60,000 nucleotides of DNA from Zygnema cylindricum (GCA_037447655.1 JBBHKE010001800.1:64001-124000), one strand, 5' to 3'. Shown: positions 21,980 to 34,030, numbered from the stretch's first letter. The notes: generated by a model not told the origin, from the letters alone. A program made the numbers and translations.

Positions 21980-23225
21980 ATCAGGTCAGAAGGTGCCAGT
22001 ATTTGTACGGACATGAACAGGCAGTTGTTTTCAAGGACAAGTTGCCGTTAGGTGGAGCCTGAAAATCTTGCATACGTGTTCTCTTCTGAGTGGTACTATG
22101 TAGGCTATAGTCATGATTTTGATATAAAAACCGATCGTCAACGATTTTTCGAACCGTGCAGTCTTAGGGTGCGTCTCTATGTACTTCAAACTTAAAGAAT
22201 TTACTTTATTTTTTAGCAAATCCTGCGTACCCGGATTTCAAGTGTCCCTATGTGTAACAAGTAACAACGACATAGTTACTTAAGGGTGTGACGATTGTAT
22301 ACGCTGACAATGCGCGTGACGGCTGTCAACGTCTACAATCTGTGATGACGCACGTTTTTTTTTGTAACTGCGTGTGACGTCGCATGAGTTTTGGTGACAT
22401 TGTAGAGGTACCGCCTTCCAGCCCGTGCCTTTTCACGGTTTGAAGAAGATGCACTTTGCCTTTGCGTCGCTTCTCCGGTCGACGTGAAATGGCATCGGAA
22501 TCTTGAGACCCCTGGCAAAATAAAATCCGTACCAGGCGCAAACGGATACTTTGCCTCGTCATACCTGAACGCAAACGGACAAAATATAACGAATAGTGTA
22601 CCTTTCGCCGTCGCTTGTATTCGTTTGAAATTTTTGAAAAAAAATTACACGTGCGAATACGTGTTCCTCCTTGTTTTTCGAAAATACTTTATTTTAAAAC
22701 TCATCGTCTCTGTTTTTTAAAGAAAAGTTTGAAGATGACGTTTTTTGGCGTGGCCGTGGGTCGAAGAACACAAGACGACAACATGTAGTACATCCTAAAT
22801 TCGATGATGACGCAAAATGTACTTCTCATTTTTTCTATTTTTTTATACGTTTGAAACTAACGCAGTACGGCTCTAAGTTTTACAAGAAAACGACAGGAAA
22901 AAACCCTTACTTTGGCACATAGAGACGACACCCTTAATGGAAAATTTCTGCTTGCGTTCTTGTGACTGTACGAACTATGCTTTCTGTACAACCTCCTTTA
23001 TTGTACCGTCCTTGGTAGCAGTTTGCCTTTTCATCGTTTCAACCTTTGTATTTTTCAATTTTTGAAACGAAAACACTTTTTTTTTTAGCTGCTCCCTTTC
23101 AGACTTGTCTTTTCCAAACGTCTTTCACAGAGCATGACAAAATATCTTCCAGCAAAGATTCTGCTGGATTTTGGTGGATTCGAGTCCACTTTATCCGAAG
23201 GCACATGGCCTTTGCGACTTGTTCA
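21980..23225. repeat. Dispersed repeat, copy 2 (MITE-filled)
   Basis: Second copy of the repeat at 15897-16430, interrupted at 22167-22933 by a MITE. Flanks on both sides match the first copy. Confidence 0.8.
22167..22933. mobile_element. MITE with TTA target duplication (767 bp)
   Basis: Ends GGGTGCGTCTCTATGT and ACATAGAGACGACACCC, inverted with one indel. Flanked by TTA on both sides (22164-22166 and 22934-22936). The same locus in the other repeat copy has a single TTA. TTA duplications are typical of PIF/Harbinger elements. No transposase frame seen inside. Confidence 0.85.
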
Positions 23226-23443
23226 GCATGTATTGGCAATCCCGCGGGCACGGTTTTGAATCTTCCAGGTGTAACGAGTCTACAGGTTCTATAGATGGCT
23301 ACCCACCTCCTCGGACAGTTGACGAAGGTACAGTACATTGTTGTATTGTAGACATCTATAGAGCCGAATGGAGCAATTGCTTCGCGAACGAGGACACAAA
23401 ATTACAAAATAAAATAAATATTTTAAATTTTGCGTTTGGATAC

Positions 23444-23646
23444 TACACCTTGAATCATTATTAGCCTTATGTACGCTATATCGGCACCCCAAAAATTTGA
23501 CATTGATACCTTAAATATAATAAATTACACTATTTAAGGAAGTGGACCATGATCTGCCACGTCTCCTAACACTAAATTAGAATGAATGACGCTATTTTTT
23601 TCTTTACACTAATAATTTCTATACCCTAATAACGATTCACGGTGTA
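23444..23646. mobile_element. MITE, TACACC-terminus family, complete 203-bp copy
   Basis: Left end TACACCTTGAATCATTATTAG and right end CTAATAACGATTCACGGTGTA. The core has TATATCGGCACCCCAAAAAT, AAGTGGACCATGATCTGCCA and ATTTAAGG. It serves as the reference for truncated copies at 35767 and 35952. Confidence 0.85.
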
Positions 23647-24107
23647 CAATATTGGTCGTATTTCTTGCAAATATGTTAAAAAAAAAATTGACAGTACGGC
23701 ATATTACGTAAAAGAACGGATTTTTGTAAAAAACAACACTTTTTAAGTTGACATCATTTTTTTTTCCCAAGACACATGAACAAATGAGAAACGTTTTCTA
23801 TACAGCATATAGCACGTTTCTATGTTAAGGTTCCATGATTTCCCCGATTTTTGGTTTATTTACTATTATGACAAAATGTCGAGTACCTCAATAAACGCGA
23901 TTCCGTGAACAGCTTCATGTTCTTAACGCTTAATTTTTCAAAACTTTCACATACACGTGCAAAGCAATAGGTTGGAGCATGGTACGGTACAGTACGATTT
24001 ATCAGAAACTCACACGAGGTACGAAGCAACCGCTTGTACGAGTTTTTCTTCAGGACAAATATGAAAAGGGAATTGCTAATCGCAGAGACAATTTTTGTCA
24101 CGCGCAG

Positions 24108-25862
24108 GTAGTCGCGTCAACTTTTCAAAAGTTGTACATATTAAAGTACAGATTAGTACAATTTACGTACCTTTGAGTTTATTATTGACGGTCAGTCCGT
24201 TGAAATGCTTTGACTTGCGAAATATTGTAACGACCGGTTAAAAAAAGTGTCGCGAATGCGAATGACGACCGTCATAAAAAAAATAACAGTTCACACGGCC
24301 GGCCTTAAAGGTTTAAATGAAACAAACCTGCGGCAACCACATGTAAAATAAACTGTTGCGCGCAGATACTTTTTCACTTCACCTTCTTCACTTGATCAAC
24401 TTTGGAGTTTGGATGTGCTGATATACGTTTGGCCAGCGTACGGAAAAAGCTGTGTTCTTCGGTTGATGTCGGTGCACCTAAGCTGTTGTCGGTGCACTAG
24501 GTTAGGAATGCGGACAAACGGGTCCATTCTATTAACTAGTGTTGGGTATCGGGTAAATTCATATCGCGATAATTTCGATATTCGATATATCGAATATCGA
24601 TCGAGGAGAGTCCTCGATATATCGTACCGCGACCAACATAAATCATCGCGATATATATCGCGATATATAGTATTTTTTCAATTTAATATTTTTATTTTTT
24701 TATATAATATGTTATTTTTGCGAAAAAGTCAAATTGTCTACTACGACACGTACGCCGTGATTTTCGTTCCGTGACTTAAAGGTAGACACCGCAAAATGTA
24801 ACCGACAAAAAAGTACTAATTATGTAATTCTAATGATTGCTTTTTTGGGGTATGGTTACACGAGGAGGTCTCTGTAATAGTACGGACAGCAAAATTTATG
24901 TATTACAGAGGCATCGGGTACATCGCGTATCGTTTCTAAATAAGTTTTACATACGTGTTCTGATATGAATGGTTCCACGTAAGCTGACTATCAAATTTCA
25001 AGAATCATCAAACATCTAGAAACCGACCTTTTTCGTATGGAAAGTCATACTTGCGTTTGACGTAGGTGTACCTCGTCAATGTACCTCAGAGATCTCTTCA
25101 CTCCGCTAACTTTCAAGAAAAAACCGTATTTCTTTCCGGCAAAGATTTTACAATCACTTTGTCCGAAGTCACGAGGCTTTGAAAACCTTTGGTTTTTTTT
25201 TTTTTTTTTTTTTTAGATTTGATATATTGACGATACGATATATCGGCGATATATTGGCGATATATCGCGATAATTTGAAATTCGATATATCGAAGCGATA
25301 TATCGAATATTGGCTACCTAAAATTCGATATATATCGAATATCGGAAATGGGTCCTCAATACCCAACACTACTATTAACTGCAGACGCTTTGTGCTGTAC
25401 GCTTTGCGAACTTTTGTGCGGCGTTTCTGCCTTGTCAATCCGTACTAGACGCATACGGAGATGTCGGCCTGAGCTTGCGCCTAGGATTTGAGATCTCCAG
25501 TTAGCGACTTTGCCGCGCATGGTAAATGTGCACGAACATAGCAAAATGCGCACGTAAAGGCAAAATAAATGACATACTTAAAGGATAATATTCGTGCGTT
25601 TTTATCATTTAGTTTCATCGATATTTCTACGTGGGTATGTTTTCTTATCTTGTACGAAGTTTATTTCGTTTCAATTGAAGCTCATTGAAGTGAGAAAGTA
25701 CCTGCGCGCAACAATTTATTTTACATGTGGTTGCCGCAACCGGTCGTTACAATATTTCGCAAGTCAAAGTTGTTCGACGGATTGACCGTCAAGCATAGAC
25801 TCAAAGGTACGTAACTTGTACTAATTTGAACTTCAAATGTACAATTTTTGAAAAGTTGACGC
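24108..25862. mobile_element. Foldback-like element with long imperfect arms
   Basis: Left arm starts near GTCAACTTTTCAAAAGTTGT and continues through TACGTACCTTTGAGT, TTGACGGTCA, GACTTGCGAAATATTGTAAC, GCGGCAACCACATGTAAAAT and GTTGCGCGCAG. The right arm, 25720-25862, is the reverse complement in the same order, with a deletion relative to the left arm. The hAT MITE at 24537 is nested inside. Confidence 0.7.
24537..25371 (+). mobile_element. hAT-type MITE, copy 1 (835 bp)
   Basis: Termini TAGTGTTGGGTAT and complement, with flanking 8-bp duplication CTATTAAC at 24529-24536 and 25372-25379. Subterminal regions are packed with CGATATATCG palindromes. No coding capacity. TAGTGTTGGG ends and 8-bp duplications are classic for hAT. 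Confidence 0.92.
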
Positions 25863-25865
25863 CAC

Positions 25866-26384
25866 TACACCGCGAATCGTTATTAGTATCAAAATCACTA
25901 ATTTGGGTTCTTAAAATTTTGATATTTTTCCTCAAATAGGATACATGATTTTAATTTTTCCTTGACGTTAATTAAGGTACCGTACAAAACAGCATAAAAA
26001 AAATAGTGTGGTGTACGGTCGATGTCAGACCGTACACAAATGTACCTTTTCAAGTGAAAATTTTACAAAAATGAATTGAATTAGACGCGCACGCATAGGA
26101 ACGTGCGCTCAAAAAGCGGGATTATTCTGACACGTAAATTAGTCTGACACGTACGGATATTTAAATTTCACGACGGCGTACGATTTCTAATATTTTGTAC
26201 GGATACATATATTAATGTGTATAATCGTACGGAGAATACTTCATTTTTGTTGTTCCCAAATTAGTAATGCCGAAATTAGAATACACCTTAAAAAAAAAAA
26301 AAACAAATTCTTAATTACTATCAATTACGGTAAATTTTCTTCAACGCTATTTAAACTTTGACACTAATAACGATTCGCGGTGTA
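25866..26384 (+). mobile_element. MITE, TACACC-terminus family, 519-bp type
   Basis: Begins TACACCGCGAATCGTTATTAG and ends CTAATAACGATTCGCGGTGTA, perfectly inverted over the terminal bases. The interior has GTGTGGTGTACGGTCGATGT and ACGCGCACGCATAGGAACGT. An inverted partner lies at 26661-28055. Confidence 0.88.
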
Positions 26385-26438
26385 CCTACGCGCAGCAAAA
26401 ATTGCCTTAGCGATTAGCAATTCCCATATGAAAATAAC

Positions 26439-26650
26439 TACACCGTGAATCGCTATTAGCGTAATGAAATGGATAGCGTAATGAAACAATTAGCGTTATT
26501 TACGCTATTTGGAAATTTGGGGGTTTTGAGGGAAATCATTTACTCTATTCTGTTTTTTAAAGGGTTTTTATTAATTTTATTTGAAAATTTATGTAAAAAA
26601 ATGGGTTACCGCAATTAGAGTTATTGATGCTAATAGCGATTCAAGGTGTA
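26439..26650. mobile_element. MITE, TACACC-terminus family, 212 bp
   Basis: TACACCGTGAATCGCTATTAG at the left and CTAATAGCGATTCAAGGTGTA at the right. It sits between the two inverted 519-bp-type copies. Confidence 0.85.
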
Positions 26651-26660
26651 CCAGCGAAAC

Positions 26661-28055
26661 TACACCGCGAATCGTTATTAGTGTCAAAGTTTAACTAGTG
26701 TTGAGAAAAAGTTATCGTTATTAGTGCTAAGTAGGAATTTGATTTTTTTTTAAAAAAAGGTGTATTCTAATATTGGCATTAATGCTAATTTGGGTTTGCA
26801 AAAAAAGGAATAATCGCCGTACAATTGTATACATGAATATGTGTACCCGTACAAAAAATTAAAATCGTATGCCGTCGCGAAATTTAAATATCTGTACATG
26901 TCAGACTAATTTACGGCAGTTATGCGACCAGATTGGATCCTGTTTTTTGAGCGCACGTTCCTATGCGTGCGCGTCTAATTTAATTCATTTTTTGTAAATT
27001 TTTACTTGAAAAGGTACATTTCTGTATGGTCTGACATCGACAGTATACCACACTATTTAAATCTTATTCTACTTTACGCTATTTTGTAGTGTTGGGTATC
27101 GAGGACCATTTGCCGATATTCGATATATATTGAATTCCAGGTACCCGATAATCGATATATCGCTTCAATATATCGATTATCGAAATATCGAAACGTATTG
27201 CCGATATATCGTATCGCCAATATATCGAGGCATTGAAAAATAAAAAATGAAAAATTCACAGGTCTCTAAAGTCACATGCCTCCGGACAAGGTGACCCTAA
27301 AATCTTTGCCGAAAAGAAATACGGTTTTTTCCTGAAAGTCAACAGAGTGAAGGAGATTGAGATCTCTGAGGTACATTGACGGGGTACGCTTGCGAAGTAC
27401 ACATACATAATATGCAAGTACAGATTTCCATACAAAAATGGTCGGTTTCAAATCTTTGACGATTTTAAAGATTTGATCGTCAACTTACAAGGAACCACTC
27501 AAATCAAAACACGTATGTAAAAACTTGTTTACAGACGATACGCGATGTAACAAAAGCCTCTGTAATACACAAATTTTGCAAATTTTGCTGTCCGTTCTAT
27601 TACAGAGACCTCGTGATGTAACCATACCCCAAATAAGTAATTATATGAATTACAGAATTAGTACTTTTTGGTCGCTTACATTTTGCAGCGTCTACCTTTA
27701 AGTCACGGAACGAAAATCACGTCGTACGTGGCATATCAGATAATTTGTCTTTTCGCTAAAATTATATATTATATAGAAATAAAAAATATTAAATTTTAAA
27801 AAATATTATGTATTGCGATAATTTATGTTGGTCTCGGTATGGTATATCGAGGATTCTGCTCGATCGATACTCGATATATCGAATATCGAAATTATCGCTT
27901 TATGAATTTACCCGATACCCAACACTACTATTTTGTACTGTACCTCGATTAACGTCAAGAAAAAAATAAAATCATGTATACTATTTAAAAAAAAAAAAAA
28001 AAAAATTTCAAGAACCCAATTAGAGTTATATACTCTAATAACGATTCGCGATGTA
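26661..28055 (-). mobile_element. MITE, 519-bp type, second copy with nested hAT MITE
   Basis: Inverted relative to 25866-26384: it shares the TGCGTGCGCGTCTAATTTAA, AAAAGGTACATTT and GTCTGACATCGAC segments. Ends TACACCGCGAATCGTTATTAG and CTAATAACGATTCGCGATGTA. Removing the hAT insertion and its duplication leaves about 546 bp, close to the other copy. Confidence 0.85.
27087..27927 (-). mobile_element. hAT-type MITE, copy 2 (841 bp), nested
   Basis: Termini TAGTGTTGGGTATCG/CGATACCCAACACTA with duplication CTATTTTG at 27079-27086 and 27928-27935. Orientation is opposite to the 24537 copy. It is inserted inside the TACACC element, so it is younger than that copy. Confidence 0.92.
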
Positions 28056-28504
28056 TTTTAGAACTATAAATGCTACACATGCTAGAATGTACAGTACTGT
28101 ACTTTCATGTTACCAACAGCGGAAGATCACGATTCCGCCCACCATTTCTTTGTACATGTGAAAGCTTACAGTGATCGTGGACAAATCCGTACCATCTCGC
28201 AAAACCTGTTTTTGACGTCATCATCTTAAAGTTTTGTTTTTCCCTGTTCCGTCGAGCTATTAGCCTTCCGTGTAAAACTTTTCACTTCTTTGCAATTATT
28301 TTCGTACATAAATTGTACTCTGTGACGAATACGCTTTCACCCGACGAAAATTTACCAGTGAAACTGAGTCCTGAACAAATCAAACTGAAGTTCCATACAT
28401 GTAAAGCGCAACACTGTATCATGATAAAAAATGTAATACAACTGATCCATTTGATCTCTAAATTCTCAAGGATTCGATACTATATACAACATTAGAAAAA
28501 ATTT
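28056..28504. other. Intergenic, no gene recognised
   Basis: AT-rich spacer between MITE copies. No coding segment credible. Confidence 0.4.
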
Positions 28505-28625
28505 TGTACGGTACCTTAATTAACGTCAAGGAAAAATTAAAATCATGTATCCTATTTGAGGAAAAAAATCAAAATTTTAAGAACCCAAATTAGTGTCGTT
28601 GACACTAATAACGATGCGCGGTGTA
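28505..28625 (-). mobile_element. Solo arm of the 519-bp-type MITE
   Basis: Matches one terminal arm only: TACGGTACCTTAATTAACGT through AAGAACCCAAATTAG to CTAATAACGATGCGCGGTGTA. The opposite terminus is missing. Confidence 0.65.
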
Positions 28626-29024
28626 CAGGTAAGATTTTTGACATAATAACTGCAAATGAATCAAACGTTGAATGTTTTAAAATCGTACATCATATCTTAT
28701 TTTAAGAAATGTCTTCATACACAACACAAGCTGTCTCATACGGCACCCAATCAAATTTTGTGTAAACAAGGTGTTAGGTGTAACAAAAGTTCTCAACAAA
28801 TATCAAATTTCTTTAGATTATAAAGACATGACAACAAATCTTTGACAAAAAGAACTCGAAGATGAACTTTGATAAATTTGAAATACAAATTACAAATAAT
28901 ATCCATGTCAACCCTCTAGAATTTAACTACACAATATCTACAATTACCTAACTTAACCAACAATTACCTCGAGAAATTCAAACTTAACATACATAACACA
29001 ACACATATACATGCAGTTTCAGTC
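28626..29024. other. Downstream flank of the SAC3 gene
   Basis: AT-rich, no coding signal. Probably includes the 3' untranslated region of the minus-strand gene ending at 29025, but I could not fix a polyadenylation site. Confidence 0.4.
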
Positions 29025-30949
29025 TCAGTCTCCAGTGACGATTGTCACTCTCTTACAACGGCGTTTGTCTTCTATAAGTGGAACAACTTGTGGACGCCAG
29101 CTTTTAACTGAAGAATCTACTGAAGATTGTTTCACAAGCAATACTTTTGTCCCTCTCTCATCAACACCGAAGGACAGGCGATAATGGGAGCAAAAAGCTT
29201 CTACCTCAGCTTCATTCTGCAAGCAAAAAAATGTTTTCGTATAAGCAAAACTACCAATTACAATTTTGTATACGATTTCATTTACAATTTTATACAATTT
29301 CTTATACAATTTCATACAATTTTGTATCAATCCGCACACTTTGTATAATTTCGTGACAATTCTGTAGAATTTTGCATATAATCTCGATGCATTGTCTGCA
29401 ACTCATTACATTTTTCCATTTTTCCATTTTTTCATATTTTTAGTGTAAAATATACAAAGATGTAAACTCTTTTTATGATTAACGGGTAATAGGGCAACAA
29501 ACCCATACATGCATGTCATATGAGTGGGTTCCAAGATCACAAATAAAAGAGAAAGTGACTATTTGAACACGAGCACTTTTTCAGCGACATGTTTTCCACA
29601 TATTTCCGCAATACTTTCAACATGCTTGCAAAATAATTCCAACAAACAAACAAACAACCAAACAAACTTCCAACATACGTCCGTCATTCTTTCCAAAATA
29701 CTTACAATACATGATCAACATACTTTTAACATCCTTACAACACACAGCTTCAACATACTTCCGACATACTTTCAACATACTCTCAACATGCGTTCAACAT
29801 CCTTCCAACATACTTTCAACATACCTTCAACGTATTTTCATCAATGTTCTCAATCCACACAAATTAAAAAGCAACAATCACAACAAAAAAAAAGGCCTAT
29901 GTAACAAACTACGTACAAAAGATGAAAGTCAATCATCTCCCTCTCACATACAAAGAGGAAACTTGAGCCACTTACATTGAAAAAAAGAACATCCGAAAGG
30001 TCTTTGAGAGGGTAAGGTTGAGCTTTATAACATCCTTTGTTGACGACAGCCATGGCTGTTTCCCGCACCTACACACGCTAACAATATTCGTTAGTAAGGA
30101 TCCTGTAATTATTTTTTTAGGGTTTTTTAGGGCTTTGGAGAGGGACCAAACTGTAAACCGGACTTCCATGAAAATGCTCAGTAGAAGAGGCGAAGGGAGG
30201 CGAGGGGAGGGGAGGGGTGGAGGAGAGGGAGAGGGAGAGGGGGAGGGGGAGAGAGAGAGGGAGAGGGAGAGAGAGTTGCAAATCCATAAACCAAAGAAGT
30301 CTCAAAGGAGTAAGGTCCATTTGACCACCTTAGTGAGGTGTAGATTCATAATACAGGCTTGAAGATATGTTGCCCTTTTTAAAAGACGAGAGAAGGCGAC
30401 ATAATTGCCCCATCGAAAAGCCCTACACCCTTCCAAAAGAGGACATATTTCAATACATGGAAGTGAAACCAACAAAAACAAACAAAAAAAAAGAAGCAAA
30501 TGAGCAAAGATGACATGAAGCTTTTATGTGGAAAGCCGAAAATTTCCATGCCTAGTATAACAATGAACAATTGGAATAAATTAATGTGGTATAGTTGCGG
30601 TATAAATGTGGTTATGTGAGTATAAATGTGGTTTTCATCAGTGAAATTCTCCCGATGTTATTTTTGTAAAAAAATCTTTACGAATGGTTACATATGTGGA
30701 CTGTATAGAATGCCAGATGCAAACAAGAAGGAAAACCCTAACAAAATCCCTAAGTTTCAAAATGCCGTACATTTTGTTGTTATTGAAACTAATCCAATTT
30801 GAAATGTTTGAAGAATTTTGCAGATTTTGACTATTCCGTGAATCACTAGTAGAGTACCATTGCTACCATATATATATAAATATCTATATATATATATATA
30901 TATATGAGAGAGCGAGAGAGCCAGAGAGCGAGAGAGGGAGAGAGGGAGA

Positions 30950-30983
<34 letters not shown>

Positions 30984-33577
30984 CATTGAGAGAGAACCAA
31001 TTCCATTGTAGAGTACCATTGTGTTCCATTGCTATTAGAGTGAGTAAATTAGCACCGTTAACACTATATTAAAAGTAACTACACTTAATTATGTTTAGCA
31101 ACGTGGCTCATCACTTATAATTAGTGTTATTAATACTAGCTTATAAATTGAAGTCGAAAAATATAATCTAGAAAGAGAGTGAGTAACTCTAATAGCGACG
31201 GGGAGTGTAGCTGTTATTAGACTATCATGTAAAATAAGAATACACTGACCATCGTTATTAGAGTTTAGAACTCTAATTCGAGTACGAATATTTTTGACCC
31301 AAAATCATAAATAAGTGTTGATAACACTATTTAGTCAAGTGACCCACAATCATCCACTTGGCAAAACATATTCTAGTGAAGTAATAACAAATTTGCTTTA
31401 ACACTAATAATTGACCAGCTCTAATACATTATCTAATACTAAATATAGTGATGTAAGGTGTACCTCATAACAGCTCTCGCAAATTTGACCTCCGAAAACC
31501 CTAAAACCCGACGGCTCATTCTCCGTAGGCATAAAGAGGGAGAAGAAGCCTGAATCAACCACAGAATGAGATAATGAAATAAAAACGACACGCCTTACCT
31601 CTCCTATTACATATTTTCCAAAGGAATAAAATAAAAACGACACTCCTTACCTCTTCACTTACATACTTGCCAAAGACAGGAAATTTTTTTTAATAAGAAG
31701 TTTTCGTAAAGTTTCAAATGCCAGTCAGGTTTTGCCATGATCTCGCCCCATGGTTTTGTAAGTTTTTTCGTTTCAGTTTCAGTTTTTGTTTTGTTTCTAT
31801 GTTTCAGTTTCCTAGGTCTCTGTTTAAGTCAGTCCATTCGGGGTCTTAAAGGGAGAGGGAGAAGAAAAGGAAGGAGGATAGTAAGGGAGAAGGACAGGGA
31901 GAGGGAGAAGCAGAGGGGGAGGCGGCGGGACAGAGATAGGGAGGAAGGGAGTGGCAGAGAGAGAGGGTGAGGTAGAGAGATGAGAACCTGGAAAGAATCA
32001 GCGAGACCCATATTGAGAAGTAGATGGTAGCCCCAAAACTCTCCCTCCTGACCGTCCTCCTCCATATTTTTTCCACGAGAATAATTATTCTCATAGAGGT
32101 TAAGTATCATAGAGAGAGCCTTCATGAGTTGCTCCAAATTCTGATGGGCATCCGATCCGGTCAAAGACAACCTGTTTCTCGTCACGTCACAGAGCTCGTA
32201 GGACGCCAGAATGTGAAAGCGAACCTGGGGAAGGAGAGAGAGAGGGAAAGTGGACATCGTGCTTTCATCCCCGTTTTTCTTTTTTTTATCCCCAAATATT
32301 TTATTTTCATCCCCATTTTTCAAAAATTAAAAAAAAAAATCTGGTTTGAATCCACATTTTTTGATTTTGATCCACATTTTTTCTTAAGAGAGGTCATGAA
32401 CATAGTTCAGATGTGCGAAAACAATTGGAAACACTATATGTGGGTTACCACATATTATACGCAGAATACACGCCATTTTTGTAAAATAGGGGTATATAGC
32501 CCAGAGTGACAACAAATAGCAATTCCAGTTGTTATCACACATGTGAACTATTACGAGAGTTTCATTTGAACCATGTCATTTTCTCGAAGGTTAAAGATAA
32601 TGTAGAAAATACGGTCTTGAAATGGACAATACAGAAAATAAGCACAAACAAAGACATTGTTAAGTGGGAAAGGAAGAAACAAAAAAAAAGGATATGTACG
32701 GATCAGGACGTTGGAAAGTGAAGATATCTCATAGAAATGAAACAACGACTCATCATCACTTGGGAGTATTAATGTTGATCTTTGAAGAAAGCCGAAAATG
32801 AGGTTTTAAACGCCTTATTGTGGATCTTTAAAGAAATTAGAAAGAAGGTTTCAAACGTCGTACAGTTGATATTTAAAGAAACCAGAAAGAAGGCTTTAAA
32901 CATATTATTATATGACCTTTAAAGAAAACCAAAACAATGTTTTAAAACATTGAAGTGTGCAATAAATTTTGGCAACACTAAAATTAGAATCACACTACAG
33001 CGAGCTGAAAAGAGACAAAATGTCACACAAAAAAGCGGTTTTCAAGTGGACAACTTACAATAGGTTTGCACAAATCAATGGCTGCTTTTCCATGGATAAG
33101 TTGAATGGCAAGTTCCTGACGAACAGATCGAGATCGATCAAAAAAGAAATAGTAAATTTCCTCAAATGTAACTCTTGGACTGTCCAAAACAGTCAAAAGG
33201 TGATTCACAGTTCGTTGTAAAACGGAAATCGGTCTCACGTCTTGAGAATGAAGGTAATTTCCCGAAATAGTGCGTGAAAACTGCATTATGGAAAAAGGTA
33301 AACCGACTATTAAATATTGCTTCATCCATTAGAAGAAGATCGACTGATTATTAAACATATTGCAACGGATAATTGGAAAGAGCAAAGCAGGACAAAAGCC
33401 TTATCAAATAGTGAAACATACATTACCTTTTTCACAGCCAATTCTTTGGAGGTTCTATAAGGTCTAGAGCCGGGTAATCGCTCAAAAACGGAAATATCTT
33501 GCAATCGTTCCCTCAGTTCCCGTTCCGAGACTGACCATTCCAAATTTTCCCAAATTTCCGGACAAAAAGTTAAGCCT
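29025..33577 (-). CDS. SAC3/GANP-domain protein (SAC3C-like), 5' end not found
   Basis: SAC3/GANP proteins scaffold mRNA-export and PCI-type complexes at nuclear pores. Seven exons join in frame. About 33575-33427 has CPEIWEN then RERLQDISVFERLPG and LAVKK. 33280-33059 has FSRTISGNYLHSQDVRPISV and FDRSRSVRQELAIQ. 32224-31988 has FHILASYELCDV, DAHQNLEQLMKAL and GYHLLLNMG. 31549-31464 has SEVKFARAVM. 30422-30329 has FRWGNYVAFSRLLKRATYLQ. 30068-29976 ends YPLKDLSDVLFFN. 29216-29025 has EVEAFCSHYRLSFGVDERG and stops at TGA. All internal junctions are GT-AG with matching phases, giving about 356 residues. The order and motifs follow the family closely. The family signature MCPE appears as FCPE. 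The first exon(s) with the start codon lie upstream of 33577 and were not identified. MITEs and purine microsatellites occupy the introns. Confidence 0.88.
29580..29835. repeat. Cryptic tandem repeat, ~10-11 bp (TTCAACATAC)
   Basis: The unit TTTCAACATAC recurs many times with variation within the last intron of the SAC3 gene. A related TATACAATTTC array sits at 29250-29330 in the same intron. Confidence 0.75.
30185..30275. repeat. Purine microsatellite
   Basis: GGGAGGGGAGGGG and GAGAGGGAGAG runs in the SAC3 intron between the exons at 30422-30329 and 30068-29976. Confidence 0.85.
30868..30982. repeat. (TA)n then (GA)n microsatellite
   Basis: A TATATATA run followed by GAGAGCGAGAG and a pure GA run, in the 1.04-kb SAC3 intron. 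The phrase GTACCATTG recurs around it. Confidence 0.9.
31023..31209. mobile_element. MITE, TTTTTGACCC core-related family
   Basis: TTCCATTGCTATTAGAGTGA at the left and CTCTAATAGCGACGGGGAGT at the right. Interior AACGTGGCTCATCACTTAT. In a SAC3 intron. Confidence 0.55.
31241..31462. mobile_element. MITE abutting a SAC3 exon; terminus forms the splice donor
   Basis: Left end TACACTGACCATCGTTATTAG. Core TTTTTGACCCAAAATCATAA and CCACTTGGCAAAACAT. The right end, read on the minus strand, is TACACCTTACATCACTAT. The SAC3 exon ends at 31464 and the intron begins GTACACC, so the element's TACACC supplies intron positions +2 to +7. Confidence 0.6.
31850..31985. repeat. Purine-rich simple repeat
   Basis: GGGAGAGGGAGAAG-type runs immediately downstream of the SAC3 exon ending at 31988, on the intron side. 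Read on the gene strand this is polypyrimidine. Confidence 0.8.
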
Positions 33578-33789
33578 CTTTACAACAATGAAAAGCCCAC
33601 AAAAACTGTCTGTTAAGAAACGATAAATGGTGTGTATTTTACTATTTTAAAAAGTGACTAAAAGAACCGGATCAACAATTTTTTTTTGGGATGCAGTTGT
33701 GCAAGAATGGGATGCAGTAAATGGTACATTTAATAAATTGTTCAATTATGTATACCTTGAAACTTTGGCTTGATGGACAGAATAACCTG

Positions 33790-34030
33790 GCAGTTCTCTT
33801 TAACTGAGATTTCCCTACGCATTTGGTTTCAGTTTAGCCCGGATTTTCCTATAATAAGATTCCTCTGTGAATGCGATTTCCCACTAACCGCGATTTGTCA
33901 TTTCCCTCCAACTCTCTAACTGGGTTTTCCCTCTAAATGGGATTTCCCTCTAATTGTGATTTCCTTCTAACTGGGATTTTTCTCGAACTCAATTTGGGGC
34001 TACGTCTGACTGGAATTCCCCTCAAATTAG
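33790..34030. repeat. Cryptic tandem repeat, ~18-20 bp (TGGGATTTCCCTCTAAC)
   Basis: Units such as TGGGTTTTCCCTCTAAA, TGGGATTTCCCTCTAAT and TGTGATTTCCTTCTAAC follow one another, decaying to the left. Confidence 0.8.

Noticed and set aside
30757-31029. 90-codon minus-strand frame
   Set aside because: Encoded by TA and GA microsatellites within a SAC3 intron.
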